A stretch of 64,000 bases of DNA from Chitinophagales bacterium (GTDB lineage: Bacteria; Bacteroidota; Bacteroidia; Chitinophagales; Chitinophagaceae): assembly GCA_015655125.1 (NCBI GenBank), contig JAATFP010000068.1, forward strand, positions 1 to 64,000, written 5' to 3'. Both the position numbers and the translations under genes were made by a program. The notes under the pieces are model-generated. The model was given only the letters and a program-made list of their open reading frames with translations. It ran no database searches and was not told the origin of the DNA. Positions 24,649-34,499 of this stretch are shown here, in pieces (the stretch's first letter is position 1; each line of letters begins with the position of its first letter).

Positions 24649-25519
24649 ATTATATAAAATAGCAAAGCGGCCCCGCACTTATATCGCATTTGCCGCGATC
24701 GCCGCTATTGCATTTATTTTCCAGTTTGCTTTTAAAGCTGATGGCGCGAGTTATATCAAGCTAATGCTGCAAACGGTAGATGAAAGTTTTGATCTCGATC
24801 TGCAGAAATCCATGAACGGATATTTCATGTGTTACATCATCCTTAACACGCTGCTGATACAGGTTCCGATCCTGGTGGCGCTGGTTGCCGGCGACGCTGT
24901 TTCCGGTGAAGCCAACATGGGAACGCTGCGGCTCATTCTTACAAAACCCATCAGCCGCACGCAGCTTATACTGATCAAATTTCTGGCCTCATTCATATTC
25001 ACCGTACTGCTGCTGATATGGATGGCGATTACGGCCCTTGTCTTCAGCCTGCTGATATTCGGCGCGAACGACATGCTTATTTTCCGCAACCGCGGGCAGG
25101 AAAGTATGATACTGCAGATAACGCAGGACGATATCTGGTGGCGCTACCTGGCAGCATTCGCATATGCTGCAGTGGCGCTTACGGTGATCGCGGCACTGTC
25201 GATGCTGCTTTCCGTTTATGCAGAAAACAGCATCGGTCCCATCATCGCTACCGTTTGCATAGTGATCGTTTGCACCGTCATTTCAAATATCAACGTGCCT
25301 GTCATCGACAAGCATGTGAAACCGTGGTTGTTCACGTCGTACCTTGTTGGCTGGAAAGGATTCTTTTATATAGGCACCACAGACGATGGCCAGCCGATCA
25401 AAGGATCGATCCAAAACTGGACTGCCATACGCAACAGCCTTTATATACTGGTTGCGCACATAGCCGTGTTGCTCGGTATTACAATTGCGGTGTTTAGAAA
25501 AAAGGATATTCTGACTTAA
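24626..25519 (+). CDS. ABC-2 type permease
   Basis: The 297-residue membrane protein starts MWSLLQIELYKIAKRPRTYIAF, typical of ABC-2 permeases, and has about six membrane helices. The open frame extends upstream to 24398, but that part is the ATPase gene read in another frame. The ATG at 24626 is the sensible start. Residues KPISRTQLILIKFLASFIFTVLLLIW-like (about 110-135) match the coupling region of bacitracin- and Gld-type permeases. It is translationally coupled to the ATPase. Confidence 0.88.
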   Translation: MWSLLQIELYKIAKRPRTYIAFAAIAAIAFIFQFAFKADGASYIKLMLQTVDESFDLDLQKSMNGYFMCYIILNTLLIQVPILVALVAGDAVSGEANMGTLRLILTKPISRTQLILIKFLASFIFTVLLLIWMAITALVFSLLIFGANDMLIFRNRGQESMILQITQDDIWWRYLAAFAYAAVALTVIAALSMLLSVYAENSIGPIIATVCIVIVCTVISNINVPVIDKHVKPWLFTSYLVGWKGFFYIGTTDDGQPIKGSIQNWTAIRNSLYILVAHIAVLLGITIAVFRKKDILT

Positions 25520-25623
25520 CGGTTTCTGACAGAAACCGTTTGTAATGGGAATCTCATCGTGCCGGTTCGTGTGCCACGAAACAAGGCGAAAAGTGATTAT
25601 TAAATTGAAAATAATTTACCCAA

Positions 25624-26328
25624 ATGAAATATGTAAAGACGCTGATCAGTTTTATCTTTTTTAGTATTTTGGCGCATATTGCGCTTGCGCAACAAGACAT
25701 TAATATTCTGCTTAAAAATGTAAAGCAAAAGATCGCTACTGTAAATGATTACGAAGCTGCCGGGAGGATGAAAACGAACGTGGCTTTTTTAAAGGTGCCG
25801 GTAGCAAATGTGAAGGTTTATTTTAAAAAGCCCAACAAACTGAAGGTGAAAAGTGAGAAGGGCGTATCGTTCATTCCCAAAGGCGCGGTGAGCATTAACA
25901 TGGGTAGTATACTTTCTGATGATAAGTTTACTGTGATCGATGCCGGCACCGATAAGATCAACGGTACGGTTGTTCGCGTAGCGAAATTATTGCCGGAAGA
26001 CGATAACAGCGATGTGGTGTTAAGTACCTTATATATTGAGGAGGCTACCAGCCTCATCCGCAAAGCACGAACCACCACTAAAGAAAACGGCAGTTTTGAA
26101 CTGGAAATGACGTATGGTAAGTATTCTGCTTTCGGATTGCCCGATAAGATCATCTTTTCTTTCAATACAAAGGATTACAAACTTCCCAAAGGAGTAACCT
26201 TCGATTTCGATGACGGCGGAACGGCACCAACGCCGGCAGACAAGAACAAGAATAAGAAGGGGAGGGCGGAGATTACGTTTAGTAGTTATGTCATCAATAA
26301 AGGAGTGGACGATGCGATGTTTAAATGA
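25624..26328 (+). CDS. LolA-like outer-membrane lipoprotein carrier family protein
   Basis: The 234-residue exported protein has a signal peptide (cleaved about residue 22, ALA|Q). Its beta-rich body resembles the LolA/LolB half-barrel, with the start DINILLKNVKQKIATVNDYEAAGRMKTNV and the typical VYFKKPNKLKVKS strand. It follows an ABC exporter by about 100 bases and might share its job. The C-terminal basic stretch KNKNKKGRAEITFSSY is the end of the domain. The fold call is moderate. Confidence 0.6.
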   Translation: MKYVKTLISFIFFSILAHIALAQQDINILLKNVKQKIATVNDYEAAGRMKTNVAFLKVPVANVKVYFKKPNKLKVKSEKGVSFIPKGAVSINMGSILSDDKFTVIDAGTDKINGTVVRVAKLLPEDDNSDVVLSTLYIEEATSLIRKARTTTKENGSFELEMTYGKYSAFGLPDKIIFSFNTKDYKLPKGVTFDFDDGGTAPTPADKNKNKKGRAEITFSSYVINKGVDDAMFK

Positions 26329-26341
26329 GGATGCTGTAGGG

Positions 26342-26383
26342 TAATTAACAACTAATTATTAATTGCCGGTTATTCATTTAAAT
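26342..26383. repeat. AT-rich heptamer array between LolA-like gene and pdxA
   Basis: Phased units TAATTAA, CAACTAA, TTATTAA, TTGCCGG, TTATTCA and TTTAAAT fill the convergent gap up to the pdxA stop. Confidence 0.65.
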
Positions 26384-27483
26384 TAATTTTCATCCAGCGC
26401 TATCTTTTCATCCACCGCATTTCTCAACACCGACGCGCTCAGTTTGCGCAGTGGATTTGCCCTTTGCGTACCGATCTCTTTTCGCATGTTAATAATATCC
26501 ACGCAACCGAAGATCGCTTCGCGGAACGAAGCTTCATCCGCAATTCCTTTCCCGGCGATATCGAATGCCGTACCATTATCCGGCGACGTGCGTACCACGC
26601 TTAATCCTGCAGTATAATTAATGCCTTCGCCTACAGACAATGATTTGAAAGGGATCAATCCCTGGTCGTGATACAATGCCAGCACGGCATCGAATTTCTC
26701 ATGACTCCCGCGTGCGAAGAAAGCATCGGCACTATATGGGCCAAAACAAAATACGTCTTTTTGTTTTGCTTCTTTGATGGCCGGCTTGATGATTTCGATT
26801 TCTTCTTTGCCGATCAGGCCCTCATCGCCCGCATGTGGGTTTAGCGCCAGTACGGCAATCTTCGGCTTATTGATACCGAAATCTTTTTTCAACGACTGGT
26901 TCAGCAGCTGAAGTTTGGTGATGATGTTTTCTTTGGTAATATATTGCGCCACATCTTTTACCGGTACGTGTTCGGTAAGCAACGCAATGCGCATATTTTC
27001 CGCTACCATCAGCATCACCACATCTTTTGCCTGGAAAGTACTTTTGAGAAACGGCGTGTGGCCGGTAAAATTAAATTCGGTGGATTGCACATTCATTTTA
27101 TGGATAGGGGCCGTTACTAATCCATCTATTTTGCCGGCTTTTAAAGCTTCGGTGGCAACCGAAAGACTCAAGACCGCATATTTACCGCCGGTTTCATTGA
27201 GTTGGCCGGGCGTAACTGAAATGTCTTCTTCCCAGCAATTGTACACGTTTACCTGTTTATGATTGATCTTCGTAGAATCTTTTGCGGCGCTGAAGCTAAA
27301 GTTGATGTCCGGCAAACTCTTGCGGTAGAAGTTGATGAGTTTGTTATTGGCAAAGATTACAGGCGTGCAGAACTCCAGCAGGCGGGTGTCGCTGAGCGTT
27401 TTGATGATCAGTTCCATTCCTATCCCGTTGATGTCGCCACTGGTGAACCCAATCACCGGTTTATTGTCTGGTATGTTGCTCAT
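26383..27483 (-). CDS. pdxA: 4-hydroxythreonine-4-phosphate dehydrogenase
   Basis: This enzyme of de novo pyridoxal-phosphate synthesis oxidises 4-phosphohydroxy-threonine with NAD. The 366-residue protein starts with the family block IGFTSGDINGIGMELI. The three metal-binding histidines lie in TAPIHKMNVQ, LNPHAGDEGLIG and ALYHDQGLIPFK. It is complete and monocistronic. Confidence 0.96.
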   Translation of the reverse strand: MSNIPDNKPVIGFTSGDINGIGMELIIKTLSDTRLLEFCTPVIFANNKLINFYRKSLPDINFSFSAAKDSTKINHKQVNVYNCWEEDISVTPGQLNETGGKYAVLSLSVATEALKAGKIDGLVTAPIHKMNVQSTEFNFTGHTPFLKSTFQAKDVVMLMVAENMRIALLTEHVPVKDVAQYITKENIITKLQLLNQSLKKDFGINKPKIAVLALNPHAGDEGLIGKEEIEIIKPAIKEAKQKDVFCFGPYSADAFFARGSHEKFDAVLALYHDQGLIPFKSLSVGEGINYTAGLSVVRTSPDNGTAFDIAGKGIADEASFREAIFGCVDIINMRKEIGTQRANPLRKLSASVLRNAVDEKIALDEN

Positions 27484-27861
27484 TTATTTTTTTTGTGGCC
27501 ATAAAAATACGACATCTTGTTTGAATGTTTTATTATCGTGAGAACCTGTGTCCTGCTCGTTCTAAAATTGCATCGCGTTTTGGTTTAAAAAACATCGCAG
27601 ATATTTCTTAAACGTAGAGTGCGTTCCTTCAGCAACAAACAATAAATGCTGTTTATAAACGTTTTTAAGAAAGGTAAATACTATTAAAAGGTGTTTTTAC
27701 GATGCTGATTCATTAACAATAGTATATACACGTGTGCGAACTACGTAAAATAAAATAATTGTAGTTTTTTAGCCACACCGGTACAATAATATACTTAAAA
27801 CCACGTATTTATAATTGAGATATAAAAATCTCTTTAGTACACCTAAAGTCCAACCATCAAA
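27484..27861. other. Gene-free region between divergent pdxA and a T9SS gene
   Basis: This AT-rich region of 378 bases has no coding potential. It contains an imperfect inverted repeat (TTTCTTAAACG near 27607 against CGTTTTTAAGAAAG near 27660) and a small GAGAT/ATCTC hairpin near 27818. The word ACAATAAATGC plus GTTT near 27640 recurs near 12707. No exact -7 box was seen for either gene. Confidence 0.5.
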
Positions 27862-30423
27862 ATGAGAAAATTATACTTAGTTATCATTACTAGCTTTCTG
27901 TACTTCAATAGCCAGGCGCAGTGTGGTGCAGGTTACACCGCAGTAGCTTTGAATTGGGACTACCTGGATTTCATCGTAAACAGCGGATCCTATGCACCAT
28001 ACCTTACATTGGCACAATCGCAGACGCAAAAATTTAGTTTTGGTACACAAGGTGTCACCTTCACACACAACTATACTACGGCTAATACTTTTGGCGAAGT
28101 AGGCACGCATACCGGTGATGCGGGCTCTTTCGGACAAGGCGACGATCTCCGGTTCCTGGGCGATGGCACGGTCACATTTACTTTTGATAATGCGGTTCAG
28201 AATCTTAAATTTTCCTTATTCGATGTCGACAGGAGGCAACGAATAATCGTGAGTGCTTTAAATGGTGCCACGGGAACCAACGTAACGCTTGCATCCGTAA
28301 GCGGCAGCATCCTTAGTTTTACCAATAACGGCACTGCAAATGCAAGAGTAGATGCCAATAATTCCAGTTCTGCCAATAATTCCAGCAACGGTACCGTAAA
28401 CGTAACCATACCGGGAGATGTTACAAAAGTTACGATCACCGTTTCACAAAGCAATACAGCATTTGATGAAGATGGCTCTTATTATATTTCCGACATCTCC
28501 GCTTGCTCTGTGGGTTCATACCCGCTTAATTATTACGTGGTAGCCAAGCCATTTACAAACCAGCCTTCCTATGTAATAAGCGTATTGGATAACAATATTT
28601 ATTATACCGATGTGGCTACAGGGAGGTCAAAATTACTTTACTCAGATCCTTCGGGGAACAATATCAATTCAGCTGCGTACGATCCGGTGAACCACCAGGT
28701 TTATTATGCATATAGTCTTACCACTACACCAACAACCAATAAAACGATTTATCGCTACGATTACGATACCGAAACAAAAAGCGTATTCATTCCGGATGTA
28801 ACAGATCTTGGCATTCCAACTTACTATCCCGGTGTGGAATCGGGTGCAGCAGCATTTTATAATGGAAGTCTTTATCTTGGCGTATAAGGCGCGGGCAATC
28901 CATCCGGTGCAACCGGTTCTGCGCGGAGTGGCTATACGAGCCGCGAATCAACCATATGGAAAATAAACATGACAGGTACTTATGTTGCCACCGATGCCCG
29001 GCAGGTATATGCCATACCCGTAGATAATGGAAGCGGATCGGGACTGCATGACTGGTCGGATTTCGTCATCAATGACGGGACGCTTTATGACTTTGATGGT
29101 TCGGCCAGCGACCTTGATGTATATGAACAGAACCTGTTGACCGGCGCAACAATCAATTACAACAACCCTTCGTTCAACCCGCGCCAGGCAAGTGTTGACT
29201 GGACCGGTAATATATACAATGTGGGTTCTCCGCTGGCCTCAGGTACAGGTACGGTAGCGCCATACAATGCAGGAACAATCAATACAGGCCAGCAATATAC
29301 GATCACTTACAATGCAACTTTCCCAAGCGGTAGCTGGGGAGATGCAGGCGAGGCATTTAAGCCTAAAACAGATTTTGGAGATGCACCCGCTTCTTACGAC
29401 CCTGCGGGAAGCGACCCGGCCACACATGAAGTGGTAAGTAATCTTTATCTCGGCGCAACAGTAGCCATCGAATGGACCAAAAAAACTTCCGCCGATGCAT
29501 TGGGAGAAGGAAGCGAAGAAGATGGCCTGTCTGGCATTTACAGTATTCCTTACGGACTTAACAACGTGAGCATCCCTGTAAAGGTTTTCAATAATACAGG
29601 AGCCGCCGCAAGATTGATAGGCTGGATAGACAGGAACGGCGATGGCCAGTTCCAGGCCGTAGAAGGTACCAGCGTTTCTGTTCCATCAAGCGCCTCGCCC
29701 CAATCAGTAAATGTAAACTGGACAAATTTACTGGTAACCGTTCCAATCGGGAGCAGAACATTTATGCGCCTGCGCCTGACGTCTGCTTCAAATGGTATGA
29801 CAACTTCAAACCCTACCGGGTATTTCAGCAACGGTGAGGTAGAAGACTGGCCTGTAGAAGTAAGCCTTGTTTTACCTGATCAAAAAGTTACGCTTGATGC
29901 ACAAAAAATAGCCTCGCAAAAAGTTAATCTCACCTGGAAAACGGCTGCGCAGGAAGGTATAAAATCTTACGAACTGCAGAAAAGCAGCAATGCTTCCAAC
30001 TGGTCTGCCATCAGCAACCAGCCGGCAACAAGCGCCATTACAGATGCGAGTTATTCTTTTGTAGATGGCTCACCACTTGTGCCGGTTTCTTATTACCGGG
30101 TGAAGATCACCAAAGCCGATAACACGGTTGTTTATACCAATACCAAAAAAATAGATTTCAGTTCGGTCAATTCAATGACGATCTCGCCAAATCCTGCCAG
30201 CAGTTATGCTATGCTTACCATTAATGCTGTTAATGCCGGCGAGACATACGTGAACGTCATCGATTTCTCAGGACGGGTGGTATACCAGCAGCCCGTAAAA
30301 CTGAATAAAGGAAGCAATGAAATCCGGCTGCCGGTAATTCAGAAACTGAGCGATGGAATGTACACTGTACGGATGATGATCGATAAGCAGTTGCTCGTCA
30401 CGTCACTGGTGATCGTAAAATAA
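27862..30423 (+). pseudogene. T9SS-secreted GEVED-domain protein interrupted by an in-frame stop
   Basis: A single reading frame runs from 27862 to 30423 (854 codons) except for a TAA at 28885-28887. The frame is unchanged on both sides. The N-terminal part has a signal peptide and a beta-sandwich region, and the segment spanning the stop resembles DUF6923-type beta-propeller proteins. The C-terminal part has a GEVED domain (SNGEVEDWPVEV), an Ig/FN3-like domain and a full T9SS type A sorting domain from SMTISPNPASSYAML. At the stop, a GAA codon would read smoothly (LYLGVEGAG), so one G-to-T change or a base-call error explains it. If real, the truncated product lacks the sorting tail and would not be secreted. 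Confidence 0.8.
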
Positions 30424-30463
30424 AATGCCATTATATCCTTATTTATAAAACCAAACTAATCCA

Positions 30464-33247
30464 ATGAATCTTACCAAGACCTGGCTGCTATCAGTATGCT
30501 GTACAGCAATGGGATTATTTTCCTACGCACAGGAAGAAAAATATTCTGAAGTTAAAATTCTCACTCCGGATGAATCAGCAAGAAGCAGGGCGATCAATAG
30601 CTTTGGCCTTGATCACTTCAAATCCGAAAAAGGGTCGATTACGGCAGTGTTGAACAGTTCCGAACTACAAAGTCTCCGTTTGTCGGGCATGTCCTTCTCT
30701 GTTACAATCGACGATGTGGTTCAGCATACGATCGAAGTAAATAAGAATACAGTTCCGGCTCCGGAAGAAACAAATATTGCGCCTTTCCAAAGCACAAGCT
30801 GCCAGCGCGTGGGCGATTTTATTACAACGCCGGCTAGTTTTGGAACGGGCGGGTCATTGCGTCTGGGCGCATCGGCGGGCAACTCCGGGTATTTTACCTA
30901 CGCCGAAATGCTGGCGGAAATGAACGCCTTGAAAGCCGCATATCCAACACTGGTAACTTCTGTAAATCTTGGTAATTCAGCCAATGGTACAGCGATCATG
31001 GGTGTGAAAATATCCGATAATTCCGGCACGGACGAAGACGAACCCGAAGTATTATACACCGGCCTTCAACATGCAAGGGAAGCCATCGGCGGAACGAGCC
31101 TCGTTTTTTTTATGGAATACCTGTGCGAAAATTATGCAGGTAATGCACGCGTGAAAGAACTGGTGGATAGCCGTGAAATATTTATCGTTCCTTGCCTCAA
31201 CCCTGATGGTTATGCTTATAACTACAGTGGGGCGAGCAGCTCTTATCCAACAACCGGCGGTGGTCTCTGGCGCAAAAGCAGGCGCGATGTAGGCGGAGCC
31301 CTGGGTGTGGATCTTAACAGAAATTATGGCGTCGACTGGGGCAATTGTTCAGGTGCGAGTTCTTCCTGCGGATCAAACGTAAAGAGCCAGGAAACGTATT
31401 ATGGCCCCAGCGCTTTCTCCGAACCTGAAACCCAGGCGCTGCGTACATTCGTATATAATCATCATTTTGTAAACGCAATCGATCAGCATTGCTACGGCCC
31501 TTATTATTCCTTGCCCTACGGAAGACCATCTTTACATCCGGTGTTGAATCATGTGGATTCTTCCTACTATAAATTTATTCCGGCATTGATGGGCTTTTAC
31601 AACGGCCACAGGGCAGGCAACAGCCCGGAAACCGTAAATTACGAAGTGGCAGGCGGTATCAAGGATTGGTTGCTGATGGGAGATATCGGCGCGGGAACTT
31701 TTCCTAAAACGAAGATCTATGGCATGACCGGCGAAGCGGGAGGCAATGATTTCTGGGCCCCGGTTGCACAGATCATTCAATTATGTAAAGAAAACTGTTT
31801 TCAAAATCTGCAGATCGCTTACGCAGCAGGTGATTACTACGATATACAGGATAAAAGCGATATCGCTTTAACGTCGCTCACAGGCAACCTTGCTTTTTCC
31901 GTAAGAAGGGTCGGTTTGAAAAGTTCTACCGTAACAGTGTCATTGGTCATGGAGCAGAATATGCAAACCGTGGGCGCACCGGTAACTTTCACCATTCCTA
32001 ATTATTATGATACTTATGATGGCCAGATCAGCTACACCTTGCCCCCAAACTTTGCAGGTGGTCAAAAAATCAAATACCAATGGAAAGTGGAAGCCGACGG
32101 CATCACGATATTAGACGATGTAACAAAGATCTACAACCCGCTAACGCTGATGCAGGACGATATGGAAGGAACATTTGCCACCAACTGGAACGCAACGATC
32201 TCTCCAACGGGTCCGACAGGCTGGGGCTATACCAGCACATCAGCTTATGGCGGCACAAAGTCGATGACAGAATCCCCAACAGGGAATTACACAGTAAGCA
32301 GTACGAGGATAGCAACGTATAAAAATACATTTAACCTTGCAGATGCCACCAGCGCATACATCAGCTTTTTTACAAAACACAGGGCGGAAAACTTCCGCGA
32401 TAAATTACAGGTGCAGATCGCCACGAACGGCAGCAACTGGACACCCGTTTGCGGGTCCAATATGGTGTCTGAACTAAACACTACCAATGGCGGTTCACTC
32501 GGCGGCCAGCCGGCTCTTACCGGTATCCGCGACCAGTGGACAAGAGAATTGGTGGATCTGTCTTCCTTCCTCGGGCAAGGTTCTGTTTCTTTAAGATTCG
32601 TATTCACTTCGGATGCGGATGGGAGCGCTTTCGATTTCGAACTGGATGACGGCTTTTACATCGACAACCTTAAAGTGGTAAAGGCCGCAAATATTACAAC
32701 ATTGGCTGTGAAGTTCCTCAACTTTAATGCGCACATGCTGGCCAATAATACTGTTCAGTTGGACTGGGAAGCATATACCGATCAGGATCACGATTATTTC
32801 GAAGTGGAAAAGGCAACATCCAATGCCGGCCCGTTTGTTTCGATTGCGAAAGTGCAAACATTGCCTCCATATAAGGCATTTGATCTTACCCCAACACAAG
32901 GTTCGAATTTCTACCGGATCAAACAGGTGGATAAAGACGGTAAGTTTTCTTACAGCAGGGTAATTACTATTAATTACAACAACGGTAAAACTGCCACTAT
33001 TATTTATCCAAACCCGGTGAAAGATGTATTATCTGTGCGAGTGGTGAACAGTCTTAGAAAAGATGAGGTTACTTTGCGTCTTACAAATGCTTCGGGCCAG
33101 GTAGTAAAACAACAGCAGGCTTCTATCAAAGCCGGTGAAACGGAAATTAAAATGAATGTATCGGCATTGCCGGCACAGGTTTACTTCCTTAAAATTTTCA
33201 ACAGCAACAATGAAACGATCAGCATCGAGAAGATAATAAAGCAATAG
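30464..33247 (+). CDS. T9SS-secreted M14 zinc carboxypeptidase
   Basis: This is a secreted metallocarboxypeptidase of family M14. The first zinc-binding motif is HARE in LQHAREAIGG (about residue 203). The substrate-binding DLNRNY follows, the third zinc ligand is His in DQHCYGPYY, and the catalytic Glu is in MTGEAGGNDFW. After the catalytic domain come a beta-sandwich and a MAM-like domain (about 560-760), an FN3-like segment and a T9SS type A sorting tail from IIYPNPVKDVLSVRV to the end. It is 927 residues and intact, and it lies 40 bases behind the broken GEVED gene. Confidence 0.92.
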   Translation: MNLTKTWLLSVCCTAMGLFSYAQEEKYSEVKILTPDESARSRAINSFGLDHFKSEKGSITAVLNSSELQSLRLSGMSFSVTIDDVVQHTIEVNKNTVPAPEETNIAPFQSTSCQRVGDFITTPASFGTGGSLRLGASAGNSGYFTYAEMLAEMNALKAAYPTLVTSVNLGNSANGTAIMGVKISDNSGTDEDEPEVLYTGLQHAREAIGGTSLVFFMEYLCENYAGNARVKELVDSREIFIVPCLNPDGYAYNYSGASSSYPTTGGGLWRKSRRDVGGALGVDLNRNYGVDWGNCSGASSSCGSNVKSQETYYGPSAFSEPETQALRTFVYNHHFVNAIDQHCYGPYYSLPYGRPSLHPVLNHVDSSYYKFIPALMGFYNGHRAGNSPETVNYEVAGGIKDWLLMGDIGAGTFPKTKIYGMTGEAGGNDFWAPVAQIIQLCKENCFQNLQIAYAAGDYYDIQDKSDIALTSLTGNLAFSVRRVGLKSSTVTVSLVMEQNMQTVGAPVTFTIPNYYDTYDGQISYTLPPNFAGGQKIKYQWKVEADGITILDDVTKIYNPLTLMQDDMEGTFATNWNATISPTGPTGWGYTSTSAYGGTKSMTESPTGNYTVSSTRIATYKNTFNLADATSAYISFFTKHRAENFRDKLQVQIATNGSNWTPVCGSNMVSELNTTNGGSLGGQPALTGIRDQWTRELVDLSSFLGQGSVSLRFVFTSDADGSAFDFELDDGFYIDNLKVVKAANITTLAVKFLNFNAHMLANNTVQLDWEAYTDQDHDYFEVEKATSNAGPFVSIAKVQTLPPYKAFDLTPTQGSNFYRIKQVDKDGKFSYSRVITINYNNGKTATIIYPNPVKDVLSVRVVNSLRKDEVTLRLTNASGQVVKQQQASIKAGETEIKMNVSALPAQVYFLKIFNSNNETISIEKIIKQ

Positions 33248-33266
33248 ACCAAATAATTGAATAAGT

Positions 33267-33305
33267 AAGTGGGTGAGTGCGCGGGAGCCGTTCACCCACT
33301 TTTTT
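33267..33305 (+). terminator. Terminator of the M14 carboxypeptidase gene
   Basis: AAGTGGGTGA pairs with TTCACCCACTT and is followed by a T run. The loop is GC-rich, 14 bases long. Confidence 0.85.
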
Positions 33306-33514
33306 GTACACAATCATGGCTGCTGCAATAAATGCCGGGCTTTCATTAAAGGTGAGCCCAGGTTCAGCATGGATGGTTCAAACATTACTAACACGCCCGC
33401 ATTAACAGAGGCAATCCACGCATTACTACCGCACCCAGTTGTATTATATTATGCGCGGCCGATTTTGGGAACTTCTGGAAGTTGCTTTCTTCGTCATGTG
33501 CTTCTTTATTAAGG
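33306..33514. other. Gene-free stretch before rsmA
   Basis: No coding region with family character, RNA gene or clear repeat was seen here. Short open frames are present but lack codon bias and a plausible start context. Confidence 0.5.
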
Positions 33515-33542
33515 GTTGACGATAGACTATTCACTATTGCCT
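33515..33542. repeat. Heptamer array just upstream of rsmA
   Basis: Phased units GTTGACG, ATAGACT, ATTCACT and ATTGCCT run directly into the rsmA -7 box. The array shares words with those at 14.1, 21.4 and 47.75 kb. Confidence 0.65.
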
Positions 33543-33549
33543 ACTTTTG
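33542..33549 (+). promoter_or_regulatory. -7 box of rsmA, almost at the start codon
   Basis: TACTTTTG is an exact TAnnTTTG match that ends only four bases before the ATG at 33554. A transcript from it would be leaderless or nearly so. Part of the box is the last base of the heptamer array. Confidence 0.5.
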
Positions 33550-33553
33550 CTTC

Positions 33554-34318
33554 ATGTACACACTCAAAAAATCACTTGGCCAACATTTCCTCAAAGACGA
33601 TACTGTCATCCAGAAGATCATGCAGGTGTTGGCCGAAGATCCTTTTACAACGCTGCTGGAAGTTGGTCCCGGTGGCGGTGCGCTTACCAGGGAACTGATA
33701 AAGCTCCCCGGCATACAATTTAAGGCGGTGGAATTGGATGAAGAAAAAGTGGCCTTTTTACAAAAGCAATATCCTGTTTTAAAAGGTCAGATCATCAGCA
33801 ATAGTTTTTTGGATATAGGCAAGCCATTCGATGAATCATTTACCGTGATCGGAAATTTTCCATATAATATTTCTACGCAGATACTTTTTAAGATACTCGA
33901 CTGGAAAGACGATGTGCCGGTGGTGATCGGGATGTTTCAGAAGGAAGTGGCCGAGCGCGCCGCGGCAAAGCCGGGCAGCAAAACCTACGGAGTATTAAGC
34001 GCATTACTTCAGCCATATTATCAAATAGAATATCTGTTCGATGTGCCACCTGAAAGCTTTAATCCGCCGCCAAAAGTAATGAGCGGTGTCATCCGGCTCC
34101 GCAGGAAAAAAGAAATACTGAAAGTTCATTCCGAAAAAGCATACTGGATGCTGGTGAAAACGGCCTTCAATCAACGCCGGAAAACGTTGCGCAACGCTGT
34201 AAAAAGTCTTTTTCCGGCTGCTGCCCTAACCGAACGGGTATTCGACTTACGCGCCGAAGCGCTTAGTATAGATGATTTTGCAGCGCTTACATTTAAGATG
34301 AACGGCGCGGAGAAATAA
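33554..34318 (+). CDS. rsmA: 16S rRNA dimethyladenosine transferase
   Basis: RsmA/KsgA dimethylates A1518 and A1519 of 16S rRNA during small-subunit assembly. The 254-residue protein starts MYTLKKSLGQHFLKDD, the usual family start. The frame is open upstream to 33482, but that part is non-family. SAM motif I is VGPGGGALTREL and the catalytic motif is NFPYNIS. The C-terminal domain with FNQRRKTLRNAVKSLF is complete. Confidence 0.97.
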   Translation: MYTLKKSLGQHFLKDDTVIQKIMQVLAEDPFTTLLEVGPGGGALTRELIKLPGIQFKAVELDEEKVAFLQKQYPVLKGQIISNSFLDIGKPFDESFTVIGNFPYNISTQILFKILDWKDDVPVVIGMFQKEVAERAAAKPGSKTYGVLSALLQPYYQIEYLFDVPPESFNPPPKVMSGVIRLRRKKEILKVHSEKAYWMLVKTAFNQRRKTLRNAVKSLFPAAALTERVFDLRAEALSIDDFAALTFKMNGAEK

Positions 34319-34415
34319 GCCAGGGTTCATTATACATCAGCAGGTTCCTGCGAAACACATTCTCATAAATCATTAAAATCACCGGGATCCCCGCCTGAAA
34401 TCACGGAATCATAGT

Positions 34416-34423
34416 TAGCTTTG
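34416..34423 (+). promoter_or_regulatory. -7 box of icmF
   Basis: TAGCTTTG matches TAnnTTTG exactly, 76 bases before the ATG at 34500. Confidence 0.5.
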
Positions 34424-34460
34424 CGGCATTCGATTGTCTTCATATGAAGTTGTTGGCATG

Positions 34461-34498
34461 TATACCAATAACTGTCATCTAACAACTAACAACTATAC
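34461..34498. repeat. Heptamer array ending at the icmF start codon
   Basis: Phased units TATACCA, ATAACTG, TCATCTA, ACAACTA and ACAACTA lead straight into TACC and the ATG at 34500. They lie downstream of the -7 box, so the array forms the 5' untranslated leader. Confidence 0.7.
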
Positions 34499-34499
34499 C

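Noticed and set aside
33273-33512. 79-codon open frame between the M14 gene and rsmA
   Set aside because: It starts inside the M14 terminator, has no family features or codon bias, and has no promoter. It was left as non-coding.
33482-33553. Upstream start for rsmA
   Set aside because: The additional 24 residues do not match the family, and the frame crosses the heptamer array and -7 box.
34434-34499. Upstream start for icmF
   Set aside because: The extra 22 residues are encoded by a heptamer array, and the family block begins at 34500.
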